Source: a virus
Direction: 5' to 3' (one strand)
Virus record (IMG/VR): IMGVR_UViG_3300046519_000239
Location: 1 to 35,123 of that record
DNA length: 35,123 nucleotides
The position numbers and the translations under genes are program-made. The notes beneath the pieces are model-generated. The model was not told where the DNA came from, ran no database searches, and was given only the letters and a program-made list of their open reading frames with translations. Shown one piece after another: positions 1 through 6,983 of the stretch. Each line of letters opens with the position of its first letter. The first letter of the stretch is position 1.

Positions 1-144
1 GTCCCAGCGGTGTTCTTTGTCGTCGTAAAGGATGCGCAGATAGCTCAGGACGGCGGCCAGAGCGGCGGCTAGGCCATGATCGCGAAGTGAAGCGGCGAGC
101 ATGACCCAGAAAGTCGGGTCTTTTTCCGGGGGCATGTTCGGCAT
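1..144 (-). CDS. Phage holin-like protein (C-terminus outside window)
   Basis: Reading leftwards from the ATG at 144 gives 48 residues beginning MPNMPPEKDPTFW, followed by a hydrophobic Ala/Leu stretch (AAALAAVLSYLRILY) and a basic/acidic end. The N-terminal PEKDPTxW motif and a short membrane segment are typical of small phage holins of Pseudomonas and Burkholderia phages, which permeabilise the inner membrane for the endolysin. A second ATG lies at 135. The gene runs off the left edge. It is separated from the endolysin and spanin genes at 17-18 kb and lies just after a leftward terminator, as expected for a gene that opens an antiterminated late operon. Family assignment rests on pattern recall only. 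Confidence 0.6.
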   Translation of the reverse strand, partial: MPNMPPEKDPTFWVMLAASLRDHGLAAALAAVLSYLRILYDDKEHRWD

Positions 145-181
145 CTCGGCTGTTCTCCCGACAAACGGGGAATTCGGACAT

Positions 182-213
182 AAAAAAACCCCCGACCTGT
201 GAGGGCCGGGGGC
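182..213 (-). terminator. Leftward rho-independent terminator
   Basis: On the minus strand a GC-rich stem (189-197 with 204-212, one mismatch) is followed by seven T. It lies after the 370-837 gene and before the holin, so it would end the integrase transcript unless an antiterminator is present. Confidence 0.8.
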
Positions 214-369
214 AAAAGGGAGGATGTTCAGAGGGTCTCTGCGTTCGCAAAAACACCACAATGGACAAAAGATTAGGGGAAAAGCTCAACGGTGTAAACA
301 CGCAACCTGTAAAAAACAGTAATTATGTTTGAACCGCTCGCCTGTCAACTTTTCTTTTTTTCTCCCTCC

Positions 370-837
370 CTACAGCGCCAGGGCGATTTCAGAACGAGCC
401 AGCAGGCACAGCGCTTCACTCCCCCATGTGCCGCCGCAGCCCCGTGGGAGCGGCTTCTGGCAGTTCTTGCAGATCCGGCCATCGAGCTTTTCACGCTCAT
501 TGCGCAACCGCATTACATCGTTGCGGATCAGCGTCTTGATGTACTCGGTTGTTGTATAGGGGATTCCCTGAGAGCCCCGGCCAGCGCGGCCTTCGTCCAG
601 TTCGGCCCGCTCTGCGGTACTGAATTGCAGCCTGATTTCACCAACCCCGGCCGCTTTTTCGCGTTCGCGCTGCTCGCGCTTGCGGCGCGCCTCCGGCGTC
701 AGGTCGCTTTCGCCCTCGCCGTGACGTGTCACAGGCCAATCTTTTTCGGCGCTCCATTCGATAATTGGCCCCTCGAAACGATCGGTGGCGATATCAAGGC
801 CACCCACTAACACCGCTTTTTCGGTCGTTTCGCTCAT
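370..837 (-). CDS. Small phage protein, RHH-like centre and Cys-rich tail
   Basis: 155 residues; the ATG at 837 follows an AGAGGA ribosome site. Residues about 68-110 (EIRLQFSTAERAELDEG ... YTTTEYIKTLIRND) have the strand-helix-helix look of a ribbon-helix-helix DNA-binding fold. The C-terminus has a CxxC (CKNC) and two further Cys, a possible zinc knuckle. The middle is rich in Arg/Glu. It is the last gene before the leftward terminator and probably shares a transcript with the integrase (39-bp gap), so it could be an excisionase or a regulator, but that is inference. The gene contains a variant of the dispersed palindrome at 721-732. I do not recognise a named family. Confidence 0.65.
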   Translation of the reverse strand: MSETTEKAVLVGGLDIATDRFEGPIIEWSAEKDWPVTRHGEGESDLTPEARRKREQREREKAAGVGEIRLQFSTAERAELDEGRAGRGSQGIPYTTTEYIKTLIRNDVMRLRNEREKLDGRICKNCQKPLPRGCGGTWGSEALCLLARSEIALAL

Positions 838-876
838 AAAAAAATCCTCTTGTATGATTAATTTGGGTTTAGGGCT

Positions 877-2148
877 CTAGGCCAGCCAGCCTGCGGGGTC
901 CACGGCGATGGGCTTTTGCGCCTGTCTTGGCGCTGTCTTGTCGTGCAACGCGTTAAAGCCCTGCGCATCGAGCCATGCATGCCACTTGTTCAAGGCGTTG
1001 CGCTTGAGGACTTCCCCGCGTGATTGGAAGTAGGTGGCCTCCAGATCCGTCAGGGAATGGTTGAGCAACAGCTTGGCAACCAGTCCGTCCACGTCCAGCT
1101 CGCCCCAAGAGGTCCGGGCCAGTTTGCGCAGGTCATGACTGGACCACTCACCGGCGCCGAAGCGGGTAAAGATGGCGAAGGCTTGGCTACGCGACATCGA
1201 GCGACCGGCATGCGTACTGGACGGGAACAGGTACGCACCCGCATACCCCCTCGCTTTCTGGTCGTCCCGGTATCGCTGCAGAAAGGCCACATCCTGCGGC
1301 GTCAGTGGCAACAGGTGGTCGCGTTTGGATTTGGTTTCTGAAGCCGGAATGAACCACTCCCCTGCGCCCAGATGGACGTTCTTCCATTTAGCCAGGCGCG
1401 TTTCGGTGATACGGGTTGCATGGGTCAGCATCAACAGCATCAGGGCCACGGCGGCAGGATCGGTTGCAAAGGCGTCGGCCCAGTCGGCCAGCAGATCCAC
1501 CACCGCGACATGACGCAGGCGCGCACCCTTGGGCCGGATCTTCGCTTTGGTGAAGTTGCCAAAGGACACCCCACCCATCGGGTTGACAGTGATCTTGCCC
1601 AGCGTCAGGGCCGTGGCGAATACCACTTTCAGCACATCGAGCACTGACTTGATGTAAGAGAGGCTGTATTCGGCCTGCATGTGCTGGATCAGGTGACGGT
1701 CGAGGGTGTCGCGGTTGAGCTTGTTCAGATGCAGCGCGCCCAGGGCAGGCAGCAACTGACACTTGATCGCTGACACCGAGGATGCCCGGCGCGACTTCGA
1801 CAGGCTGTTATCGGTCTTCAGGCGCTCGGTGTACCAGGCCAGCACCTGCCCCACGGTTTCCCAGCCATCCACGGTCGCCATGGCCTTGGGATCAGTCATC
1901 ATGCGAGCCAGCACAGCGGGCAGACTGTCGACCATGACCTTGGCGGGTACATCGGGCCAGTTCGCCGCTTTCCTCCAGCGTTGTTTGCCTTCGGAAAAGG
2001 TCACCACATGCCAGCTGCCACGGGCACGGCCAGCACGGTAACGCAGGCGTAACGGGTGTCGCGGGTCGTTCAGTTCGAACACGTCAGCGTCGGCCGCGTG
2101 CTTCTTGATCGCGGCGTCAGAGAGCGGAATTCGCAGGGTCTTTTTCAT
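877..2148 (-). CDS. int: Tyrosine recombinase / phage integrase
   Basis: About 423 residues from the ATG at 2148; an in-frame TTG at 2163 is possible, but neither start has a clear ribosome site. The C-terminal half shows the tyrosine recombinase signature: Arg in HATRITETR, Lys in SKRDHLLPL, HDLRK (His-x-x-Arg), LLNHSL (His) and the nucleophile in ATYFQ. The N-terminal part (VGQVLAWYTERL ... LSYIKSVLDVLK) is a SAM-like core-binding region preceded by an arm-binding-type domain. It would catalyse site-specific integration and excision, or, in a plasmid prophage, dimer resolution. It lies between the Q-like gene and the holin, so an attP close to int would not coincide with the window ends. 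A perfect copy of the GTTACGCGTAAC palindrome lies about 70 bp upstream. Confidence 0.93.
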   Translation of the reverse strand: MKKTLRIPLSDAAIKKHAADADVFELNDPRHPLRLRYRAGRARGSWHVVTFSEGKQRWRKAANWPDVPAKVMVDSLPAVLARMMTDPKAMATVDGWETVGQVLAWYTERLKTDNSLSKSRRASSVSAIKCQLLPALGALHLNKLNRDTLDRHLIQHMQAEYSLSYIKSVLDVLKVVFATALTLGKITVNPMGGVSFGNFTKAKIRPKGARLRHVAVVDLLADWADAFATDPAAVALMLLMLTHATRITETRLAKWKNVHLGAGEWFIPASETKSKRDHLLPLTPQDVAFLQRYRDDQKARGYAGAYLFPSSTHAGRSMSRSQAFAIFTRFGAGEWSSHDLRKLARTSWGELDVDGLVAKLLLNHSLTDLEATYFQSRGEVLKRNALNKWHAWLDAQGFNALHDKTAPRQAQKPIAVDPAGWLA

Positions 2149-2216
2149 ATTGCAGGCACTCAAAGGCGCCCGGAGGATTCCCCCGAGGGCCTTTCGGCAG
2201 ATGGCTTGGGTTTCGT

Positions 2217-2228
2217 GTTACGCGTAAC
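2217..2228. repeat. Dispersed palindrome GTTACGCGTAAC, copy 1
   Basis: Perfect 12-bp palindrome between the 2232-2465 gene and int, followed at once by a half copy (GGGTTACGC) that supplies the stop codon of the upstream gene. Confidence 0.85.
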
Positions 2229-2231
2229 GGG

Positions 2232-2465
2232 TTACGCAAGCTTTCCGGTGAAGCGCTCGCGCCACGTCAGGCGGCGCGGCAGGTGCTCGGTGTCGTCCAG
2301 CTCCACCAGGCAAAAGTCTTCTGCATAAAAGCCATCATTGCGGCGACGCAGAATCCCAGCGGCCTCATCGAGCGCCTGGGCGCCGTTCGACGCCTTCAGA
2401 TCCTCCACGGAAAACCCGCGCGAGGTCACATGCCATTTGTGGAAGACCGCAACAAATCGGCTCAT
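2232..2465 (-). CDS. Hypothetical phage protein, 77 aa
   Basis: Starts MSRFVAVFHKWHVTSRGF; the ATG at 2465 has an AGGAG site 9 bases upstream. The protein mixes acidic and basic residues, with no membrane segment or Cys cluster. It lies between array A and int on the minus strand and probably belongs to the same leftward transcript. Its stop codon is part of a half palindrome of the dispersed GTTACGCGTAAC family. No function recognised. Confidence 0.7.
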   Translation of the reverse strand: MSRFVAVFHKWHVTSRGFSVEDLKASNGAQALDEAAGILRRRNDGFYAEDFCLVELDDTEHLPRRLTWRERFTGKLA

Positions 2466-2565
2466 CGACTGTTCTCCTGCTGACTTTCTTCAGGCAAAGC
2501 GAGCCCGAGGGCACAGCCTTGCCACTGGTTAAGGATAGGAGGTGGATTGCGGGGGTATGTGCTAT

Positions 2566-2597
2566 TTCGCGAATTAGCTATTTAGCCTATTTGCGAG
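2566..2597. repeat. 8-bp phased repeat array A (4 units)
   Basis: Units TTCGCGAA, TTAGCTAT, TTAGCCTA and TTTGCGAG follow each other with exact 8-bp spacing. The array overlaps the end of the 2582-2866 gene, about 100 bp upstream of the 2465 start. It is one of six such arrays (consensus TTMGCTAA), the probable binding sites of the RHH protein at 7810-8103. Confidence 0.8.
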
Positions 2598-2866
2598 GAT
2601 ACAACACCTGCTCGCCACCACTCTGCGGCCAGAGCGGTCAGGGGCTTGGCGAACAGCAGGCAATGAACGCCCGAGGCCTGCCAGCCTCCGGCGTAGTGGA
2701 AGTTAGTCAGATCGCCCCCCGGAAACATGCGCTCCAGATGTTCGGCGGGCAGCGCCGAGGGCAGATCACCTCGCGCCGTCTCGACATGAACGGCGAAGCC
2801 CAGTGCAGCCGCAACCTGATGCACGTTGAAACCCTTGAAGCCGGAAAACAGCGGATGAATGCTCAT
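2582..2866 (-). CDS. Hypothetical phage protein, 94 aa
   Basis: Begins MSIHPLFSGFKGFNVHQVAA; the ATG at 2866 overlaps the stop of the Q-like gene upstream (ATGA-type coupling) and has a G-rich Shine-Dalgarno. It includes an Ala-rich helix and several Trp/His residues but no motif I can name. Translational coupling to the Q-like gene suggests co-expression. The last codons run into repeat array A. Confidence 0.65.
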   Translation of the reverse strand: MSIHPLFSGFKGFNVHQVAAALGFAVHVETARGDLPSALPAEHLERMFPGGDLTNFHYAGGWQASGVHCLLFAKPLTALAAEWWRAGVVSSQIG

Positions 2867-3282
2867 GCAACCCCCAAATGCTCTGCAATGACGTTACGCG
2901 CCTCGCTCAGACGGCGCTTATAGGTAGCCCAACTGATGCCCAGGGCTTCCGCCTTCTCAAACTGGCCGATCCCGCGAGGGTCATAGGCACGGATGCGACG
3001 GCGGACAGCGACGCTCCACCAGCCTGCGTCGTACTCCAGACGCAGCACATCGGCGCGCAAAGGGTCGTCGGCAAACATCGCCATAACCTTGGCCTCTATG
3101 CCGCCTTCCAGACTGTCTGCGGGCTCACTGGGGCCGCCGGAGCCGCCAAAGAAGATTTCGCCCTTGTTGTCGATCAGCTTGGCGAGCATCGAGCGCCCAG
3201 CGGACGCCTGACAGCCTTCGAAGTGCCAGCGCGCCCACAGCTCAAGACTGCCGTCCAACTGCCGCTTACTGCGCCGCGCCAT
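2863..3282 (-). CDS. Q-like late antiterminator / sigma-like HTH protein
   Basis: 139 residues; strong AGGAGGAAGG ribosome site before the ATG at 3282. The N-terminus has the LELWARWHFEG pattern seen in Pseudomonas-phage antitermination Q-type proteins. The C-terminus (ADVLRLEYDAGWWSVAVRR ... ALGISWATYKRRLSEARNVI) resembles a sigma-region-4-like helix-turn-helix. Proteins of this type modify RNA polymerase so that it reads through terminators into late genes. It lies upstream of int, a strong terminator and the holin, where a late-gene activator is expected. The late operon also contains several internal hairpins that such a factor would need to pass. Family call is by resemblance only. Confidence 0.6.
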   Translation of the reverse strand: MARRSKRQLDGSLELWARWHFEGCQASAGRSMLAKLIDNKGEIFFGGSGGPSEPADSLEGGIEAKVMAMFADDPLRADVLRLEYDAGWWSVAVRRRIRAYDPRGIGQFEKAEALGISWATYKRRLSEARNVIAEHLGVA

Positions 3283-3290
3283 CCTTCCTC

Positions 3291-3488
3291 CTAACCGCCC
3301 GCTTCACGCGTCAACCTGTAGCCGTTTTTTCGATCCTGTTTGCAGGCGGGAAACTTCATGCCCTTGCCACAAACCGAGAGCCCGAAGCCTTGAACCGAAT
3401 GCACGCACACCGAACAGCCCTTTTCCCGCAGCTGTTGGGCCTCAATGATTCGGGCGGGGTCGCCGTACAGGTATGCAGGCAAAGCCAT
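3291..3488 (-). CDS. Small Cys-containing phage protein, 65 aa
   Basis: The likely start is the ATG at 3488, which overlaps the stop of the upstream gene (TAATG). The protein MALPAYLYGDPARIIEAQQL continues into CSVC, VCGKG and PACKQD, giving four Cys that could bind a metal. Small proteins with this N-terminus and Cys layout recur in the early regions of Pseudomonas phages and have no known role. The longer open frame back to 3665 overlaps the upstream gene and looks out of frame. Confidence 0.7.
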   Translation of the reverse strand: MALPAYLYGDPARIIEAQQLREKGCSVCVHSVQGFGLSVCGKGMKFPACKQDRKNGYRLTREAGG

Positions 3489-3946
3489 TAGCGGGCCCCA
3501 TGGCGCTGGGTGCGACCGACCGTCAGCAGGTATTCGGACAGCGCCTCGACCGGCTCGCGGACATGGGCAAAACTGCCATCTGTTGCGGTCACGATAGGGT
3601 CGCCGCGCTGGATCGCGACACGCGAGCAAGGGCGGCTGTAGACGTGCCAGATAGCGCCCTGACACTCGCGCACTACCGCCGCTTCTTCAGCGGTTACACA
3701 GTGAGCCACGATGTAGCCACGGCCCTGCATGCGCGGGTTCTCAAGGCCCTTGAGCGATTCGCTCAACAGGTGCGCCCGAGCGGCGGCCTGTCGACCGGCC
3801 AGCTGCCTATCACGCTTTACCCCGCTGCCGGGCTTGAGTTCAGCCTGGGCGCACAGGGTAAGGCGGCCTTTGCCAGCCACTACCAGCCGTTCGGCGATTT
3901 CGGAGCGTTCGGCGGTCGTCCCGCCTGACAGTGCGATCAGGTACAC
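3488..3946 (-). CDS. Degenerate P-loop protein, NMP-kinase-like
   Basis: 152 residues beginning MYLIALSGGTTAERSEIAERL, which looks like the start of a deoxynucleoside monophosphate kinase fold, but the P-loop lacks the usual GK[ST]. A later block, IVAHCVTAEEAAVVRECQG, followed by an IWHVYSR strand, resembles the strand-helix that precedes the lid in phage dNMP kinases. If the fold is right, ATP hydrolysis is doubtful. It is coupled to the next gene by TAATG and lies in the early leftward operon. It could equally be a phage protein of unrelated function. Confidence 0.5.
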   Translation of the reverse strand: MYLIALSGGTTAERSEIAERLVVAGKGRLTLCAQAELKPGSGVKRDRQLAGRQAAARAHLLSESLKGLENPRMQGRGYIVAHCVTAEEAAVVRECQGAIWHVYSRPCSRVAIQRGDPIVTATDGSFAHVREPVEALSEYLLTVGRTQRHGAR

Positions 3947-3966
3947 AGCATTCCCCTTGCTGCGCG

Positions 3967-4569
3967 CTAAGCCAGCGCGCTAAGTTTTTCGAGGCGCAAG
4001 GCCTTCAGGTAGTCGTGCAAGATCGCCGGTTGTGGCGCCTCGCGACGTTCAATGGCGCGCTCTATGGCTTCCTCCACCTCATCCAGCGTCACGTTGGTGA
4101 TGCACCAGCGCTTAAACAGCTTGTGGGTGTACGGGTCGTTTGCCAGGTACGGCGGGCAGTCCAGCTCGGATCTGAAGTAGTCGACCCACTGCTTGTGCGT
4201 TGAAAACAAGGTGCGGCCCGCGACCTGCGTAATGGGCGCATCTGACGTGTCGGGCTCAGCCAGAAGCGAGGCCAGCTCGCCGACCAGCGTCACCCGTAAG
4301 CGGCCGTCTTCGGTGCTGCGATCCAGGGCGCGCGCCTGCTCGCAATAGGTCAGAAACTCAGTCGCGGCCTCGGTGTTGCACTGCAAGGCGGCCATGAAGT
4401 CACCCCAGGCAACGAGCATCGACGGCCCCTTGCGGCCTGGCTCTGCGCGAGCGGACATCAGCTCGACCAACTTCACCAAGCGGCCGATGCCAACGACGCC
4501 AAAACGCTGCTCCAGCTTCTTGGCAATCACCCACCCGGACAGGCCGATTAGCGGCACGTAACCACGCAT
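3967..4569 (-). CDS. Phage early protein, possible replication-organiser type
   Basis: About 200 residues; the ATG at 4569 is preferred because GAGG lies 6 bases before it (a GTG two codons earlier is also open). The N-terminus MRGYVPLIGLSGWVIAKKLEQRFG ... GRLVKLVELMSARA resembles the winged-helix N-terminal domain of phage replisome-organiser-like proteins. A second conserved-looking block (HKQWVDYFRSELDCPPYLANDPYTHKLFKRW) follows, then a helical C-terminus. It is in the early leftward operon next to the Zn-ribbon and Cro-like genes, where O/DnaT-type genes are often found. DNA replication is an inference; the plasmid-type rep at 15.7 kb is the better initiator candidate. Confidence 0.55.
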   Translation of the reverse strand: MRGYVPLIGLSGWVIAKKLEQRFGVVGIGRLVKLVELMSARAEPGRKGPSMLVAWGDFMAALQCNTEAATEFLTYCEQARALDRSTEDGRLRVTLVGELASLLAEPDTSDAPITQVAGRTLFSTHKQWVDYFRSELDCPPYLANDPYTHKLFKRWCITNVTLDEVEEAIERAIERREAPQPAILHDYLKALRLEKLSALA

Positions 4570-4577
4570 ACACAACC

Positions 4578-4856
4578 TCAGAAAGGCAGACCGGAAACGC
4601 CCGGCAGATCAGGGAAAACCCGAGGCCCTGCGCAATCGCCGCCGTGCAGTCGATGCGGGTATCGGTAAGCGTCACAACCGCACACATTCCGCCGCCAAGG
4701 CTTGCTGTCGGCCCACTGATCAAGCCGCGCAGGACGCGAGCAGACCGGGCAGGCAGTGCTGCCCGGAACCCCCTTGAAGCGCTTGCCGCACGCCTTGTTC
4801 GGGCAGCGGCAATGACGCGGAGAACCGGGCAACGCCCTAGAGTTTGAACTTCGCAC
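4578..4856 (-). CDS. Zinc-ribbon phage protein, 92 aa
   Basis: Starts at a GTG (4856) with an AGAGGA site, overlapping the end of the Cro-like gene by 20 bp. Residues about 18-41 contain CPNKACGKRF and CPVC, a classic CxxxxC...CxxC ribbon, followed by a second Cys/His cluster (CGCDAYRYPHRLHGGDC). Small zinc-ribbon proteins of this plan are common in Pseudomonas phage early operons; none has a firm function. Nucleic-acid binding is a reasonable guess. Confidence 0.65.
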   Translation of the reverse strand: MRSSNSRALPGSPRHCRCPNKACGKRFKGVPGSTACPVCSRPARLDQWADSKPWRRNVCGCDAYRYPHRLHGGDCAGPRVFPDLPGVSGLPF

Positions 4857-5073
4857 GACCTTCCTCTAACGCCCGCCAGAACGGGTTATAGATGCCGTTG
4901 AAGTCCACCCGGCCGCCTGACTTTTTGCAGATGTTCAGCGCGGCGCGAAAGGAGGGTGCATTTTCGAAGCGGCGCCAGGAGTCCACCGTTCTGCGCTTCT
5001 CGCCCAACAACTCCGCCGCCGCTTTCGAGGCCGAGGTAGTCGAGAGGCTGTCAATCCAGGCGTTGAGTTCCAC
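4837..5073 (-). CDS. Cro-like HTH regulator
   Basis: The frame is open from 5133, but the GTG at 5073 (GGA 8 bases before) gives a compact 78-residue protein starting MELNAWIDSLSTTSASKAAAELLG. The segment SASKAAAELLGEKRRTVDSWRRFEN is a convincing helix-turn-helix with its recognition helix at RRTVDSWRR. It is the first gene leftward, divergent from the CI-like repressor, and the operator-like AGTGTTATTTACACT lies between them. That is the position and size of Cro or a CII-type regulator. It would control the early leftward operon and repressor synthesis. Confidence 0.65.
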   Translation of the reverse strand: MELNAWIDSLSTTSASKAAAELLGEKRRTVDSWRRFENAPSFRAALNICKKSGGRVDFNGIYNPFWRALEEGRAKFKL

Positions 5074-5142
5074 AGCAATTCCGTTTCGAACAGTTATGCT
5101 GTTTATATTGGACACGACGCAACGGAAACACAAGATTTTTTT

Positions 5143-5168
5143 AGTGTTATTTACACTTTGAATGTATA
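5143..5168. promoter_or_regulatory. CI/Cro operator in divergent promoter region
   Basis: AGTGTTATTTACACT (5143-5157) is an inverted repeat (AGTGT/ACACT). It overlaps a second, weaker dyad, TTACACTTTGAATGTATA (5151-5168). A better match to the same half-site, TTACACTT, occurs at 6144-6160. The AT-rich stretch also provides TATATT as a possible -10 for the rightward repressor gene. Confidence 0.6.
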
Positions 5169-5201
5169 TTCGAGAATGGAAAGGAACTCATAGAGACGCC
5201 A

Positions 5202-5861
5202 ATGTTTGACATACGCACCAAAATTTCGACGCGCCTGAAGGCCTGTCGTCACCAAAAAGACTGGACCTTTGCCGAGTCCGCTAACCGCCTGGGCGTTATT
5301 CTTGGCAAGCCGGTCATTACTTCGCGCTATGGCAACTGGGAGCTGGGGATAAACATTCCGCCGCTGGAAATGTTTATTGGCTTGGGCAAGCTGTTTGGCA
5401 AGCCTCCCGCCTGGTTGTCCGGCCTGACCGACGACGACGGCGAAGCCCCGGAAACCCAAAACTATGCGGTCCCTCCCCTTTCGACCGTTCCGAGCGATTC
5501 CGGAACCATCGACCTGGGCGAGGACGCGCTGGCCTTTCACAGTAACTTTCTGGAGCGCAATGGCCTGCGCCGGGAAAACATTCTGCTGGTCGAAGCACCC
5601 GACGAAGCCATGACCGGAATCATCAATCAAGGCGACTTGGCGCTGATCGACCTCACAGAGACTCGCGTTACGCGTAACGATATTTTTGCCATCATGGTCA
5701 AAGGGCGGCTCTGGCTGCGCTGGATTCGCCAGGAAATTGATGGTGACTACGCCATTCAAGCCGAGAAGCGCGACCGTTATCCCGACCAACCCCTGACCGC
5801 TGAAAAACTCGCCCAGCTGCACATCCTCGGTCGCGTCCGACTCATCACCCACCTGCGCTAA
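5202..5861 (+). CDS. CI-like repressor, XRE HTH plus S24-like domain without catalytic residues
   Basis: 219 residues. Residues 1-75 form a Cro/CI-type HTH (TFAESANRLGVILGKPVITSRYGNWELG). Residues about 120-219 have the S24 peptidase fold pattern, but the Ser of the usual GDSM motif is replaced (APDEAM, Ser to Ala) and the catalytic Lys position reads LWLRWI (Arg). RecA-stimulated self-cleavage as in lambda CI is therefore unlikely. It is divergent from the Cro-like gene and flanked by TTACACTT-type operators. The S24 part carries a perfect GTTACGCGTAAC site, read as VTRN. A terminator follows. It should maintain lysogeny; induction may need an antirepressor or another signal. Confidence 0.9.
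   Translation: MFDIRTKISTRLKACRHQKDWTFAESANRLGVILGKPVITSRYGNWELGINIPPLEMFIGLGKLFGKPPAWLSGLTDDDGEAPETQNYAVPPLSTVPSDSGTIDLGEDALAFHSNFLERNGLRRENILLVEAPDEAMTGIINQGDLALIDLTETRVTRNDIFAIMVKGRLWLRWIRQEIDGDYAIQAEKRDRYPDQPLTAEKLAQLHILGRVRLITHLR
5667..5678. repeat. Dispersed palindrome GTTACGCGTAAC, copy 2 (inside repressor gene)
   Basis: Perfect copy within the coding sequence of the CI-like gene, translated as Val-Thr-Arg-Asn. Confidence 0.85.
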
Positions 5862-5866
5862 GCAAA

Positions 5867-5887
5867 AAGCCCCTTCACGGGGCTTTG
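5867..5887 (+). terminator. Terminator after the repressor gene
   Basis: AGCCCC TTCA CGGGGCT hairpin directly after the repressor stop codon, with a weak T tract (TTTGCTAT). Confidence 0.65.
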
Positions 5888-5990
5888 CTATGTCTTCTAT
5901 TTACATTTAAACTGTGCAAATCAGTATTAATGTAAAAGTTCAATTTGTTTGCTATTTTGTGCTTATAGGCATGCGTGACGGAGGGTCATT

Positions 5991-6164
5991 GTGCCGTTCG
6001 GCCCTTATACTAATTGCCTTTTGCCATCATCGGTCGCTGTCTTTATAGTGGCAACCCTTCGATGCGTTTGGATCCCTTCGCACAACCGCTCCACCCCAAA
6101 AGACACGGAATTGCACCATGACGGTGCATTGTTACCCCATATTTTACACTTAAAGTGTAATTAA
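5991..6164 (+). CDS. Possible small protein, 57 aa
   Basis: A GTG start at 5991 is preceded by GGAGG at an ideal 6-base spacing. The frame gives MPFGPYTNCLLPSSVAVFIV and ends just after the operator at 6144-6160. The first half is hydrophobic; the second is polar with His. The excellent ribosome site is the main evidence. I know no homologue, and codon use is not decisive. It could be a leader peptide for the downstream genes. Confidence 0.35.
   Translation: MPFGPYTNCLLPSSVAVFIVATLRCVWIPSHNRSTPKDTELHHDGALLPHILHLKCN
6144..6160. promoter_or_regulatory. Repressor operator, perfect 17-bp dyad
   Basis: TTACACTT-A-AAGTGTAA is a perfect inverted repeat 27 bp upstream of the ATG at 6187. Its half-site matches the operator between the Cro-like and CI-like genes, so this rightward operon is probably under the same repressor. 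Confidence 0.7.
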
Positions 6165-6186
6165 CAGTTTGCAAGGTAGTAAATTG

Positions 6187-6471
6187 ATGATGATGCCAGG
6201 ACTTCTTTCAACCTCCCTCTCCCTCGACACCACCCTTGCCCTGGGCAGCGGCCTTGTGTTGTTCAGCGAAGACGTTCAGCGCGTGCTGTGCATGCGGATG
6301 AATCGCAAGGCTGCTCAAGCGGCGGGCATCGAGGCGCTTGCGCAACGTGCCATCGATACTGGCGACCATGACTCGCTGGAGGATATCGCCGCTTTAGCCG
6401 GGGAGCTGGCCGAAGAACTGCACAACCTGGCCTCCATGGCAGGTCAGCTCGCAGCCGCCAAGAACGCCTAA
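6187..6471 (+). CDS. Hypothetical protein, 94 aa, under CI-type operator
   Basis: Three ATG codons in a row (6187, 6190, 6193); AAGG at 6173-6176 favours the first. In-frame TTG codons upstream are less likely. The protein MMMPGLLSTSLSLDTTLALG has a Leu-rich start, then EDVQRVLCMRMNRKAAQAAG and an Ala/Glu-rich helical C-terminus (EDIAALAGELAEELHNLA). It is followed after 29 bp by the LuxR-type HTH gene, so the two probably form an operon. I recall similar small proteins near Pseudomonas plasmid and island maintenance genes but know no function. Confidence 0.65.
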   Translation: MMMPGLLSTSLSLDTTLALGSGLVLFSEDVQRVLCMRMNRKAAQAAGIEALAQRAIDTGDHDSLEDIAALAGELAEELHNLASMAGQLAAAKNA

Positions 6472-6500
6472 TAAAAACCACGGGGACAAGGACTCTAACG

Positions 6501-6983
6501 ATGTACGCTGAAACGGAGATTCAAGGCGAGGATGTGATTGGGCGGCCTGGACAGGCGCTGTCGTTCGCGGAACTGCGCGTACTGGTCGGCCTTGCCGATG
6601 GCGAAACCCCCAACGCTATTGGCGAGGCGCTAGGAGTCGACAAGTTCGGCATCCGCAATCTTGAAAGCAGCATCAAAGCCAAGCTGGGCGCCAAGACCCA
6701 CCCCCATATGATCGCGCGCGGCTTCACCCTCGGTGTGTTGATGCCTCGCGCACTGTGCCTTTTGCTCTCTCTGCTGTGCGCAACAGAGCACGAAGACGAC
6801 AGCAACCGCAACAACACCCGGCGTAGCAGCCGTACCGCTCCAGCCTCCCGCTTGACCCGCGCAAGCACCGGCCGTTCAGCCAGCGGCACACGCGGGGATC
6901 ATGACTCAGCCCTTCTGGCGCAATACTTTCAGCTGCCTGCCGCCGTGGCTGGCCTTTATTTCGCTAATTCGCTAAACAGCTAA
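6501..6983 (+). CDS. LuxR-type HTH protein upstream of parA
   Basis: 160 residues with an ACAAGGAC ribosome site. Residues about 20-70 (LSFAELRVLVGLADGETPNAIGEALGVDKFGIRNLESSIKAKLGAKT) are a LuxR/GerE helix-turn-helix. A short hydrophobic segment follows (MPRALCLLLSLLCA), and then a basic Ser/Thr/Arg-rich low-complexity tail. Its last codons lie in repeat array B and its stop is 14 bp before the parA -35 box. It may regulate partition or maintenance genes. Proteins with a similar HTH plus Arg-rich tail occur on Pseudomonas mobile elements. Confidence 0.7.
   Translation: MYAETEIQGEDVIGRPGQALSFAELRVLVGLADGETPNAIGEALGVDKFGIRNLESSIKAKLGAKTHPHMIARGFTLGVLMPRALCLLLSLLCATEHEDDSNRNNTRRSSRTAPASRLTRASTGRSASGTRGDHDSALLAQYFQLPAAVAGLYFANSLNS

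Noticed and set aside
145-876. attP site near the integrase
   Set aside because: A location here is plausible, but no duplicated core or tRNA fragment can be recognised from one sequence alone.
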